This document shows, piece by piece, positions 1-32,375 of a stretch of 64,000 bases of DNA. The DNA lies in contig NC_072464.1 in NCBI RefSeq assembly GCF_027596085.1, forward strand, positions 17,869,624 through 17,933,623. The letters run 5' to 3'. Both the position numbers and the translations under genes were made by a program. The first letter of the stretch is position 1. Each line of letters opens with the position of its first letter. The notes below the pieces were generated by a model. It did no database searches. It was given only the letters and a program-made list of their open reading frames with translations, and was not told the origin of the DNA. This DNA comes from Anoplopoma fimbria (taxonomy: Eukaryota > Chordata > Actinopteri > Perciformes > Anoplopomatidae).

Positions 1-2363
1 AGAAGCTGTCTCAGCTCCTTGCCTGACACAGGCTCTATCATTAACTCAGCATACAGCTGGAGACCCAGAAAAATATCCACATTTTGAGGAAATTAGAGTC
101 AGAGAAATGGAGGAAGCTGGTGCCTTTTCAGTCCGCTGAGGGTTCTCCGCTGACAGCTACACTCCGTCTTTTTTTTTTTCCTGGTGGTTGTGAGCTGCCC
201 CAGGTGTGACAGGCAGCCGGAGTAATGGGGGACGTTTGACAGATGCATATTTCCAGCCTTGAATGCTTCATATAAAGAAGATAGATGGCTTGGATTCAGG
301 CTGAGCGGGGGACAAACTGTTGGGCTGTGAATCACCCCAATGAGTGTGCCGCCTCTCTGCTCGATTGATCTGTCACGTGACTCTCACAACCCGTCCGAGT
401 TACTAATTGCATCCCACCCTTATTATTGATTGAAATATGAGGGTGGTATATTGGACTCCGGGAGGCAGGCGGTGTGTTACACCCACTGATGCTGGTGGTC
501 AAGTTACAGGCACTGTGGCTACAAGTATAAGCAATCGATGGTTTGATTTCAGGAAAAAAAATAACATTTTGAATGGAAAGCATGCCCTCTACTTTGAGGG
601 TGTGTGTGCGCGTGCGTATGCTAATCTCATTCCTATAGCATCATAGGGGATTTGTAGCCCACTAATGTTGGAGACTTTATGTGATAATTAATCTTTTATA
701 AGCCTATCAGGGCACATAACCAGGAGTCAGGGCCAAGAGATTACATTACAGGTTATACAGTAGAGTGTTTCTTGGCAAATACACTTCGTCCTGCAGCCAA
801 TCTGTTCAGAGAAGAGATATGGTGGGAAAATGGAGGGGTGGATATATTTGTCCCTTGTGGGCTCCTATATGATTTGAAACCGCTCTACAATTTCACTTTA
901 CGGATCCATCTGGTGCTAGTTATGAAGCACCCATCCGTCCTCTGGCACGTTTACTGAAATGGACATTTAATTGATTTGATGTTGTTGTTGTTCTCTTCAT
1001 TTACGTTAATTGTATTGATGCAGTGTATCAAACTCAGTGCAATAAATGATATAGTCATATTTTGTATCCTGATTATTATTAACAAAGGCTACATTTTAAA
1101 TCAATCAACCTATCAATTGATCGATATACAAACAAGAACAATAGTCTTCAGCCGGTTAAGAGAAAGTGGGAGTCAGCAGTCAAAGACGGTATAAAACAGT
1201 CAATAAAATATGTTGTCAAAACACTATGTCTTTCAAAAAGTGTGAACAACTGCATTCAATAGGGGTCCTTGAGCTAACAGTCATAAATGAGGACAGGACC
1301 TGCAAAACCTTGCTGAATGTTACATACTCCCTGGAGACAAAAGCTTTGTGTGGATTATTGTAACCCGGCGATACTTAACTTGCTTTGTCCGTGGGCCATT
1401 TTTGCAAAATAACGGGAGTCCAGGAGCCGGTTAATAAACAAACTTAAACTGTCTGGGGTTCATAGGGGTTTCCTAGTCTGGCCCTTTTTGTGATGCACTC
1501 TTTTTTATGAACTATAGCCCCTTATTTAAATTAAAAGTAAAAAAAAAAATCCCATGTGAATGGCACCAAAAATGGCACCTTGTTCATATGTGGAGAAATA
1601 AGGCTGTGGTAGGTTTGATTTTCTGTTGATTACAATGGATTGCGTTAGTGACATATTTAGCAAAATGCACCTCCTCCGTCTAAATCCTTTTGAGCATTCT
1701 TTCTTGGTTTAAAGAGACCTGCTCCCTTGCAGAAATTACCCTTTTTTAAGTCTAAAGTCTAAAGTCCATTGACAAAAAAAATTACTTATTCATGGAAACA
1801 GACTCAGCGGGAGAAGGGAGGGGCAAGCTTCAGCTCCACAGAGGGAATATCCTCACGCCACATGGGGGATTTCTAGTGTAAACATACTGTATGTGTAGAA
1901 TATGAATAATCACCGCAGATTAATATGCACCCCGTTCATCCTGAGTAACATGAGTTGGGATGAGTTGAATGTTCGAAGGCAGTATAGAGAAAGAAAGGTG
2001 CCACGTCCATTTGCCATTGTGGTATTCAAATTCCAGTGGATATTACATTTTACCGTATAGACCTGAAGAAACTGCTATGATGGTCAACATTGGAAACCCA
2101 ATAGCATTTGTTTGTATTGCATGAGGTTTATTTCGGGGTGGATTTCTAGCTTTCTTGTAAGGAAATATTTGAGTGTGTGGGTGTGTGTGCAAGTTTAATA
2201 TATGTGTGTGTGCTTGACATGTGCTCATCAAGTGATTAAGATAGGAGCATCAAGGGATTCCTTGATCTCATTACCTCTGCTGACACAGGGCAGTAAAGCA
2301 TCACGTCGACATCAGATGAAGGTCAAATGATTTAAGCTGGACCTTTATGCTCACCACACTGAA

Positions 2364-2365
<2 letters not shown>

Positions 2366-2400
<35 letters not shown>

Positions 2401-2410
2401 TTTTTTTTTA
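2366..2410. repeat. (TA)n microsatellite followed by T run
   Basis: About 14 uninterrupted AT units, one C interruption, further TA units and then a T run. Confidence 0.95.
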
Positions 2411-4205
2411 TGGCTTTCTGTGTGCTACATACATCCATTTAAATTCATTAGTAAGTAAAAGTAAAAGCAGTAACTATTTCACTTATCAAACCTCTTTAAA
2501 AGATGTATGTTGAACTGTCACTCTCTGCTGACTGCTCCAATTTTACAAAATGATGATGATGAATTTGAGTCAAGGGAGCTTGGTTATGGCAACCTATTTT
2601 CACCTTGGCTTGAAATATTTAAAAAATCTGCTTAAATAAAGAAATCCCCCTCGGAGGGAAACCTCTTTGAGCTAACGTTAGCCTTGATATATTCAGTGGC
2701 AATATTTCATGCTCCCATCCCTCACATAAGTCTGATATAGTGCAAAATCTGGAAACTATTATTTGGCCAGAAGAATCATTATGCTCAGCTGGGTTATTGC
2801 TACTTCACATTTATACCCGGAACACAAGCACTTTCTTTCCAGAGTCTATTGAATTCACTGACCCCCCAAAAACCCCAACCGTTTTCAATTACATTAGCCC
2901 CCACCCCACTTGGAATAGAAATGGTTGGAGCTTGAGCATGCCTTATCTCAAGGGTCTTTGTCAAGTTATTTGTTTGTAGCTCTTTCCAACTGACCACACA
3001 GGTTATTCTTTTGGTGCTATGCAGTTGTCAGGCAGCTGAAGGAAGCCGTCACAAAAGACGGCCGGTCTCCTGTCAGCCCACTGGCCTTTAGCTTGGATCT
3101 CCAGCACCCTATTAACTTTGGATCACTGGCTATATTCACTAAGTCTTCCTTTCACGTAATAGTAATTAGTGCAGCAATGCGCTTCCTTCTTGATGGTCAA
3201 ACGCGGCTTTTCTTTTTTTCTCCTAGAACCTCAGTCTCAATTGACTTGATCTTTTTTGTTATTCTCCTGCTGTCTTTGAGGTGTCACAAGTAATTACATC
3301 TAATGTGAGAGGGAAAAGAGTTGTTCACCTGAAGGGAACACATGACCTCTAGGTGAAAACATGCTGTTCCTGCTATCGCTCTAATGGAACTGTGCAGCTG
3401 CAGTCAGTCGAATTTGATGTAATGCCACTTTGCTATTCAGGGGTTAGTACAGATTTTGAATCAAACACCCTTTTTGTCCTATGGATTCTGAAAGTGAAGA
3501 TATTTTAGATAAAGGATGTCACAAGTAATGACTGGCAAGCTGAAGATGGATACCTTACCACTTAGTAATGCAGACTTTAACTGGAGAGGTGAGAGCACAC
3601 CGTGATCCCATCGGAGCAGCTTAAGAGGAAAGTGCTTTTGATTCACTGAGTCTCATTTTAATGCCACTGTTGCGTCTTGTCTGATTTGCCATGATAAGTA
3701 TCTGCCTCAGAGTGGAAATTACGGACAAGATGAGAATGTGTTACACGTGAATCATGAAGGCTCCAATATTGTGCACCTGGTGTTACCAGGGCCAAAGAGG
3801 ATTCCCCTTGGAAGGCATGTCACTGACGATCTCATCCGATGTCTCGACATTTACACGCATCCTGTCTAGTGGATCAAAACAACAACTAGCATGAAATAGC
3901 AAGACAAAGAATGGTTGATACAAGGCTATTATTAATTATATGTATATATATAAAGCTTCTTTAGATTTTGGATATGGTTTTACATTTTATATACATAATG
4001 AGGATTGGACGTGTTTGTTGAACAGGACTCACAGAACATATAGACCTCAGGGCCACAATAAAAACTATCACACAGTCAGGGATTGAATGCAGTGTTCATG
4101 AAAAGAGTAAGATAATGGGTCTGTACGCTTGTCTGCACAATATAGAGAATTTGTATGGAACACTTTTTATTGTACAAACCAAACAGTATAAATCAAATGT
4201 ACTGT

Positions 4206-4258
4206 AATATATATATCTATACATCCATCTATATATTTATATATCTATATCTATATAT
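4206..4258. repeat. compound TA / ATCT microsatellite
   Basis: Alternating TA dinucleotides and ATCT-like tetranucleotides over about 53 bp, with imperfect units. Confidence 0.9.
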
Positions 4259-4608
4259 GGACATTTAAATGAGCTTCATATTTGAATGATTTGTTGAAAA
4301 CATGAGGCAGATGATGCTGGTTTTTGTTGTTTCTTGATACAAGGTGTTTTCTAATTTACCTGGTTCAAACTGTAGCTGTATCCTTCATCCTTCATGCATG
4401 CAGAGCAGTGTGTGGTTATATTGCCCCACTTTGTGCACTCCATATCATTCTAGTTATTCATTTACACTTAATTGCCATCCATATTTCTGGCACCGTGTCA
4501 TTATGTGAGACAAACACACTCACACACACACAGATGTACATGTAATGTCTTTCGAGAGCCCTTTTCAAACCCGATTTTGAATATGTATCAGTGTGTTTAT
4601 AACTAGAG

Positions 4609-4612
<4 letters not shown>

Positions 4613-4654
<42 letters not shown>
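4613..4654. repeat. (TG)21 microsatellite
   Basis: Twenty-one uninterrupted TG units. A short (TC)n run follows at 4723-4737. Open reading of the reverse strand gives a His/Thr-rich frame that is only the CA repeat translated. Confidence 0.97.
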
Positions 4655-4655
<1 letters not shown>

Positions 4656-5995
4656 ATGAGTGTGATGGTTTGATAGACCAGGGCCCTGGTCTCTAGACAT
4701 TGGTAATCTACTCATGTTTCCTTCTCTCTCTCTCTCTTTCCCTCTCCTGTACATGTATTCTCCTGCTCTCTATCTTGGCTACCTGCCTAAATGGCAAGCA
4801 GAACTGACAGACACTACCTAGTTACGATTTCAAGCTGTGCTTATCTAGTTTGATTGTTTTGTATGCATACGGAACATTCTGGAAGTCTTAGAATTGGATG
4901 CTAGATGAGTAGTCATCTTGTCTAAAGTGATATGCAGTCAAGGGCCAGGGCATATGAAGTTGCAGCAAGCGAAATGAAAGTATGCCACCTCTGATGCCAA
5001 GTCTTGTGAAGAATCCAGCCAACATCACATAAACATATTTACTGTCTGTTAGAATAGCCTGGTGCTTTTATATACAGCAATTTAATGCTGTTTGGGTCTT
5101 TTTAAGAAGTGTGGATGAGCTGCAGTGAGGATCAGCTTATATCGATCCCATTTCACCCTCGTGCCACGCCACCTGGGTTGCAAGGATCAGTGTTGCAGGT
5201 CTTTTTTGTGATGGCCCGTTGCTCTCTATAGCAGTTGCCTATTTCAAAAGGCCGCCTGTTGATATGCTTTGCTCTCCACAGGAGACAATCCCATGGTAGT
5301 TCATTATTTCATTACACTCCAACCTGCAGCAGAAGGCTGTGTGAGGTGTTTCTCTATCCTCATTTGCAGTACCAATAGATACAGTTTCTATGCTCTTTTG
5401 CATCTAATTAGGACAGGCTGTGTGCCTCTAAACAATGGGATAATGACTGGCACTGGCTGGTTTCTTATGCTGTTGCTGAGTGCCTCCTGGCCATGTGCCA
5501 GAGCCTTGGAATGGGAATCACTACTGACACAAATGTGGCACAGTTAGGATTGCCAGGGCATGCTGTTGCTCACTGGTTATCCGCATCACCTCCATGGCTC
5601 TGGAGGGCCTTTGGATTAATTGGTTCTTTAACTGTTATTAGAGTTAGTTTTCTTTGTATTTGATGAACGTGGGCTCTGATACACAAAAACAAATAACCAA
5701 ATGGGTTTTATTTCCCTTTAAAAATAGCAATGCCAGTGGGCAAGTAATGTAAGCGGTGAATGCCTGAAACACCAATAACCCAGGGGCAAGCCTAGTTGGG
5801 GTAGACAGCTAGGCTACAAAAAGCAAATGTGTGGCAAGTGTTATCTGACAGTCTTTATCTCTTCTACTACTCTTCTGAATATAAGAAGTGGACATGGTAA
5901 CCGTGATCTCACACATTGGTCTGCGGATCACCGTTTTATATCCTCAAGTTCGACATCTCCATCTTAGTTTTAGACCCTGGCCTCTATATACCATA

Positions 5996-6040
5996 TTACA
6001 TTACATTACATTACAGTCATTTAGCAGACGCTTTTATCCA
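5996..6040 (-). mobile_element. 3' tail fragment of a teleost retroposon (SINE/LINE type)
   Basis: Four TTACA pentamers are followed by GTCATTTAGCAGACGC and TTTTATCCA. On the minus strand this reads TGGATAAAAGCGTCTGC, then TAAATGAC, then a TGTAA tandem tail. I recognise this as the 3' end of a retroposon family widespread in teleosts. Only the tail remains, and similarity stops after 6040. The family name is not certain. Confidence 0.7.
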
Positions 6041-26180
<20,140 letters not shown>

Positions 26181-26184
26181 CAGA

Positions 26185-26400
26185 GTGTCAAAGACACGGG
26201 TACACAGGGCCCGTAACCGTGGCAACTGTGCACAACAACAGTTGTCAGAGAAGCGAGCTTGTGACCGGGAGGTGGACCGTGGTTGTACTGGGCAGCTTCC
26301 ATGTGTAAATCAGTGTGACTGTGCAAATGTGATCAAGGCGTTCCTGCAAAAGAGAGTCCTCTCTCTGTGAAACTTCCCTGACTAAATAAAGTTAAAAAAA
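26185..26400 (+). mobile_element. possible 5'-truncated retroposon 3' end
   Basis: The stretch ends CTTCCCTGACTAAATAAAG, then TT and a short A run at 26393-26400. This resembles the AATAAA-plus-A-tail termini of retroposed sequences in fish. The 61-codon frame upstream of it is not recognisable. The 5' boundary is arbitrary. Confidence 0.35.
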
Positions 26401-26829
26401 ATAATAGTGTATAACATAATGCTTATAAGAAATGAAAATTAAAAATGCACGCATAAAGTAAGATTAAACCATAATCCCCAATAATACTTCCATGGCTCTG
26501 TCTCAGTTAAAGTTTCTGAGAAAATCGCTGTAATTCAAGGGCAGTAGGCCATTTAGAATATGTGATAAACTGTGAAAGAAATGTCATGTCAGCAATATGT
26601 CAAGATTAAGTTTGTTCTCATGGGGATGGACCCTGATTTCTCTTTCCAGCAGGCTCAAGATCTGAAGAGCAAATATGGTATTGCCCAGTGTACATACTAT
26701 AAACTCTAATTAAGTTCATGCCAAATGCAAGCAAATGAGGCTTGCTTTTATCTTTAAAAAGGCTTAGATATTTATTTTATAGGAACTATAAACTTATTTT
26801 ATAGGAAAAAAAAAAAAAAAATCTACCCG

Positions 26830-26976
26830 AATAAAACATTAAATAAAGATAATAGATGATATTGCAGCCTTCGTGGCATCAACTTAAGATCTTAAAAATA
26901 AGAACTTGAAAATGTAAATATATACATATAAATATATTGTGTTTATGTATGAACAAATGTCTCAATAAAGTTATTG

Positions 26977-27018
<42 letters not shown>
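26830..27018 (+). mobile_element. poly(A)-tailed insertion (retroposed 3' end)
   Basis: AATAAA at 26964-26969 is followed after 12 bases by 37 uninterrupted A residues (26982-27018), the signature of a retroposed, polyadenylated RNA. ATCTACCCG occurs both at 26821-26829, after an earlier 16-A run, and directly after the 37-A run. It could be a target-site duplication flanking this insert. No protein-coding remnant is visible, so the source RNA is unknown. Confidence 0.55.
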
Positions 27019-27019
<1 letters not shown>

Positions 27020-27311
27020 AATCTACCCGGCATGCAATGCGCGGTGATCGCCGGAACCTATTTCCATCCGGGTGCTCCGGTCACCGGGATTCTACCGGGA
27101 CGGCTCCTCTAGCTCCCGGACGGCTCAACCTCCTCAAGCCTCCTCTAGCTAAGCTAGCTAGAGGAGGTTGAGCCGGCCGGTCCACCGGTACCGGTACCGT
27201 GAAAACACCGGTAATCCGGCACACCGGTATACAGGAGGATGAGCCGTTCAGTGAAACATCCGTGAAAACATCATGACATGACGTCACTGCACCACTACTG
27301 TGACAAACGCG
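27019..27311. other. CpG-dense block with inverted repeats
   Basis: About 25 CpG dinucleotides in roughly 290 bp, many in CCGG context, in a region that is otherwise AT-rich and CpG-poor. It contains a perfect 14-bp inverted repeat (27122-27135 with 27161-27174), a competing perfect 12-bp one (27139-27150 with 27156-27167), iterated ACCGGT/GGTACC motifs near 27181-27199 and a CRE-like TGACGTCA near 27279. It abuts the poly(A) run on one side and the minisatellite on the other. Function unknown; it could be the head of a composite repeat or a small CpG island. Confidence 0.75.
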
Positions 27312-27880
27312 AAACATTAAATAAAGATAATAAAACATTAAATAAAGATAATAAAACATTAAATAAAGAGAATAAAACATTAAATAAAGAGAATGAAACA
27401 TTAAATAAAGAGAATGAAACATTAAATAAAGAGAATAAAACATTAAATAAAGAGAATGAAACATTAAATAAAGAGAATAAAACATTAAATAAAGAATAAA
27501 ACATAAAGATAATGAAACATTAAATAAAGAGAATAAAACATTAAATGAAGAGAATGAAACATTAAATAAAGATAATGAAACATTAAATAAAGAAAATGAA
27601 ACATTAAATAAAGATAATGAAACATTAAATAAAGAGAATGAAACATTAAATAAAGATAATGAAACATTAAATAAAGAGAATGAAACATTAAATAAAGATA
27701 ATGAAAAAAATAAAGAAATAAAGAAAGAAATAAAAGATTAAATAAAGATAATGAAAAATTAAATAAAGAGAATAAAAGATTAAATAAAGAGAATAAAAGA
27801 TTAAATAAAGAGAATGTAAAGATAATGAAACATTAAATAAAGAGAATAAAACATTAAATAAAGATAATGAAACATTAAAT
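27312..27880. repeat. 21-bp AT-rich minisatellite, about 27 units
   Basis: The unit consists of ACATTAAATAAAG followed by AKAATRAA (K = G/T, R = A/G). Most units are exactly 21 bp, with degenerate and truncated ones near 27498-27515, 27700-27740 and 27815. As 21 is a multiple of three, every frame stays open in several registers, giving Lys/Asn/Glu-rich or Leu/Phe/Tyr-rich frames that are artefacts. Confidence 0.97.
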
Positions 27881-30800
27881 TAAAACTAAAGATATTTAAC
27901 TGTGTCCTCAGACAACAACATTGATATTTGACAAGTCTCCACAACCCTGGATTGCATTCAATGACAGCATGTTTTTCTTCATGACCAGTTTTTAACTTTC
28001 TGCTTTTTGCAGTGTCTTTGCATCACATCTTTGGAAAACCTGCTATACGACCATCCACCACCCCTTACAATTTGCTTCGTTATATAGAGAGCAAACTACT
28101 TCCTGCTTTGGCAGTGATCACTGGCATTGGATGTAAATTGTGAGGTGCAGATTTGTCCAGTATGGATGTAATTCCTAAAATAGTGGGCTGTCTGCTTGCT
28201 CTCAACTCCTTTTCAATCAGCGGTGCAAGTCTGTCGTACAAACCTTTTTGGAATAGCAAATATACAGTATGACTCAGAGCTGTCATCATCTGTTCAGCCA
28301 ACAGAATTCGGAAGTTGTCTATGTTACGGTTCTGAATAGAATAATGGTAACTGTGTCAGAAGAACAGATGAATGCAGATGCAACCACAAGCCTGTGATCA
28401 AAGGAATACAAGCAACTGTATTGCGCATTGTATTTTGGATTGTTTCAATGCTTTCATGGTCATTCCTTTCATTGAAAACCTCTGCAACAATCTCACTTTG
28501 GGGGTGAGAATGAATTTGTGTTTTTACTTTGCCAAACCCAATCAAAACCATTTGCATGCACCACAACGTGGCAAAAATACTTGCAGCTGTGTTAACCTGA
28601 ATAGAGAAGAGCACAGGGATATGGGCATGAATTTAAGCTTGGAATGTGAATAGAGAATGAGCTGGTTGGCTACATAATTATGTGGAGAACTAGGGAAGAG
28701 TTTGGCAATCTCTGGAAAACGTACTGGGTTCAAATGCCTTTGTTCCCACTCCAGGCAGAACTGGCTGTTTGGCTTATTTAAAGAGGGACTGGAGGATCAC
28801 ATGGTGATTGTTCAGAGCCTTGGCATACCAAATTAGCTTTTGCCATTCATTTGGAAAGATCTAATCAAACATTAATTATTGTGACCACCTGTGAAAGAGA
28901 GGGCTGTGGAGTGTTGCTCATCTGTTCCCTTATGGTAGCTGCAGGGTCCTTACCCCACGAATCCAGCGAGTGATTCCCAAACAAGGAACACAAGAGACAG
29001 AGAAGCAGATTGCATTCCATCAGATCACGGAGTATCTAATAGGATGCACAGCAGCATCTGAGCCACGCTGCTGTTCGCCAGGTTTTCTGTGACCACTGAG
29101 AGCCTGCCATGATTCCTTTGACCCAGATATTTAGCAGCTTAAGAGCTTCTCTTTTTTTTAAGATTTTCCAGATAGCCTGCATTCCCCCTCTAATGACACA
29201 GACTGGATGAGTCCAAGCCTGAGCTGTGTGAACACAATTGCCGCTAGCTCTTGAAATGAAGGAACTTGAAGATTTTCTTACATCTAACACTATGGTAATC
29301 TCAAATGTCTGTCTTTGAAAAACAATAGCTGAAAGCCTTGGGGTCACGCTTGTTTTCATTTCTTGTTTTTGTTCCAAGAACATGTTTCCTCAATCAGTTG
29401 TAACACATTGTGTCTGTCTACGGAGAGCCCCGCTTGTCCCATGAATAGTGAAATTAGACTGGCTGGAGGGAGGATGTAATCTGGGTGCAGTCAGGTATGG
29501 CTTCCAGAGCAGTGCAGCCCAAGAGGCTGGCTAGTAATCAGCGACAGAGGTGTCTAATTGCCATATGGCCAGACTACTCTGCTCATTCATCCAAATAGAA
29601 TCAATTCTCTGGCCATCACACAATGTGAGATGAAGGCATCTTTAAAAAAATACAAAAGAAAAAGGTTGGATTCATTATTTTCAAAGTGGATGAGTTCTTT
29701 AAATCAGAGGGAACAAGTAACCCTAACTATTCTTTGGGTATAGTTTTAAGGCTGTATGCTAAAAGGACAAAGAAATAGGAAGCAGCATTCCACCTCTGCG
29801 ACTGGGTCCTCCATACAATATAAATTAAGTCATCAGTTGTATATAAAAAATATATATATTACACATTTAACCTTTAAAAGCCCCTCTGACACAAAGAGAC
29901 CAAAACACTTTGACTACAGAATAACACATCAAACCCGGAGGAAAATTGGACAGTCCCTCAAAAACTGGGCATCTGGCAGCCCATTTCTGGGCACCAAGCC
30001 ATCTCAGCTCAGCAATTCTTTTTCATTAAACAATTTTTGCCCCCACCGAAACAAAAAAGTCAAAATCTAATTTCCCTGAATGAAATCAAGCAAGAAATAA
30101 TCAAGCACCAAGCACTTTCACAGACACACCATGTGTAAATAATCTTAAATCTAAAACGCCTGATACCTCTCAGCAGTTAATCTACCATCAGATACTCTCT
30201 ATGATACTTAGTTATCAAGGGAACTGTAACATTAAAAGAAAAATGAAAATAAAATAACATTTGCATATCGTCATGCTGCACTTTACAATCAAATTCTGGT
30301 AAAACTATTGCTTTTTGGTAAAGAAAAAACCATTACTATAGACAGAGTATCTTATTATAAACTCATTAAATGAACCAACGGACATGAGTTTCAGTTTGCA
30401 TAACCTCAAATCTTTTTTTTCTTTTTTTGTGTTTTACCAAACTGTGTTCATGAATGGCAGAATGACAAGAAACTGCCGGCAGGGCTCTGTGGGATTAAAG
30501 GTCAATGATAACATGTCACAATACCCAAACTACAGTGCAGTAAAATATGTTTTTGGAAAAAAAGAATCACCACAGTCATGAACTTCATAGTCTCTCAAAG
30601 CATAGGGTGTTTCAGATTTAATTCTATATTCATTTGTTTTGCTGTTGTTTCAATCTACGGAATCCCTGAGAGGAAAGCGAGATAATTGTTTTTTTGTCAG
30701 ATCTTAATTGTTATCTCACCTGTGTTTACAACCTAAGAACATGGGGAAAAAAGGTTATGCCATCATAATCTTTTTTTGTCAGGATCAATAGTTAGAGTTT

Positions 30801-31465
30801 GCTTTTGAAAAACAAATTTTAGCCACAAGAGGCTGAAGTACAGTACTATGCCATGTTGTAAATAGAACCAAAAGCATTCATGTTTCCCCCTGGGTGAGTT
30901 TTAATTAACATAACTTGCTAGCACACAATACATGTAGCTTGTTTTTACAAAAAAAAAGATTTTTAGAAATATGATCCTTGCAAAACTTTTTTGTTGTTAC
31001 TTGGCAGATGTTTTTTCCCACCTGTTTCACAGATGAAAAAAAATGGAATTTAGCTAGATTCATTTGGCAAACCCTTTTTTTCCCAGGAACACAAGAGAGA
31101 AGACTATTAAGATCAGACATAAAAATTTGAATAACCACTTTTTTTTTTCTCAGTTGCCTCTCATGGCTTCCGTACAACACAATTAGAGGCCTAGTGAATC
31201 CAGGACTAATCCCTAACACTCCTAGGACATGAATCACAGTAGCAGGAGATAGGAATAAATGAGCTGCATTAAAAAGGTACTAATACCCCATATTACTCCA
31301 AGCTTAAAGCCTCCCCTTCCTTCAATACATGTGTCCACTTCTGTCTTGGGAGGCTGAGATTCTCGAGTCTCTCTGACTAATTATGTTTGCTCTATGTGGG
31401 TGGAGAAGCAGGCATGGTATCACTCGTATGCTGCATTAAAAAATAAAATAAAAGAGAAAGAAACA
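27881..31465. other. noncoding AT-rich DNA
   Basis: No supported gene. Short frames on the minus strand at 28080-28740 were examined for transposase similarity and not accepted. Otherwise only A- and T-rich runs. Confidence 0.5.
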
Positions 31466-32138
31466 CAGGGGTTCGTGATCATTCACTCATGCACTACTCC
31501 CTATTCACCAGATCTATGTAGAAGACTATAAATTGAGCTCATTGTCAAAATGAAAAAAACATTTCGGAAACTACTTGGGTCATTTTCTCTGCGCCGTTAA
31601 TGACATCACTGCTGAGGCGCAATTAAAACGTCCCAGATCAACGTTGGTTGGTGGACCATCCATAATAGATACTGACATTCAATTTTGTATTAAACACATA
31701 TTTGAAGCTATATTATTGAGTTGCCTCTTGAATTATGTTCCCCCTGTTAGGCAGTGACGCAGTGTAAACTGTTGGTTATTGTGAAAGGTTAACATGTAAA
31801 GAGCAGAGGGCTATGCGCTGTAGTTGTGATTGCGGAGGTAATAAGTGTATTTTACCAAATATTTAAAAATAAAGTGCTCTGTGGCTGTTTGTGTTGTGAT
31901 AAGCTGCTCTGCCTACATTAAATATATAACTTTTGAAAGTTTGTCTAAATCGCGCTGCTCTGTCTCCTTCTGTAATGTCTGCCATTTTTCCTTTGAAGCA
32001 AGGCATGATGGTATATATTGCTCGGTTAGAGGCCATCCTTTGTGCATTACTTTTCACCATGCATTTTGGGATACTTTGAGTCCTTTACCTAGGATATTAT
32101 AATAATAATAATTTATAAGTGATTTGGGACACAGCCTG
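31466..32138. mobile_element. degenerate non-autonomous DNA transposon, hAT-like
   Basis: The stretch begins CAGGGGTTCGTGATCATTCA, followed by CTACTCCCTATTCAC, and ends TAAGTGATTTGGGACACAGCCTG. Both termini read CAGG inward, as hAT inverted repeats do, and the wording (CTACTCCCTATTCAC, GATTTGGGACACAGCC, GCATTTTGGGATAC) matches a repeat I know from many teleost genomes. The flanking 8-mers do not match, so the insertion is old or the ends are misplaced. No transposase is encoded. It ends 237 bp before the first thsd7b coding exon. Confidence 0.55.
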
Positions 32139-32375
32139 TGATTCATAGGCGAGAGAGTGTTAGGCACTTTGGAAGGTGAAACTGAAAGTCATATTTCTGG
32201 GCTGGAGGTTTCAGTGGGACTTTTTCTACACAGCAACCTCTGAATGTCTGACACCTCCTTCACTCTCCCCATTTAAAAGGCCTTACACACATTATATTCT
32301 GCTGGTTTTCTCTGGCCCACGACTCGCTCCATTTTCATGAGTGACCTACTGATGAATTTCTTGTTCTTCCCACAG

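Larger units (their letters stand above)
1..5995. other. noncoding AT-rich DNA with simple repeats
   Basis: No open frame here resembles a known protein; the longest are about 100 codons with random-looking composition. Visible structure is limited to the TA, ATCT/TA and TG/TC simple repeats listed separately and a cryptic GT-rich patch at 2172-2215. The stretch is either intergenic or part of a long 5' intron of thsd7b. Confidence 0.6.

Noticed and set aside
27081..27688. Minus and plus frames with repeated LYLMFHS or NKTLNKE units
   Set aside because: They are the 21-bp minisatellite translated; unit length divisible by three keeps frames open without selection.
28080..28740. Minus-strand fragments with a slight hAT transposase flavour (RFPEIAKL; LAPLIEKELRA)
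   Set aside because: The fragments occur in the wrong order for a hAT C-terminus, are short and separated by stops, and the resemblance is within chance.
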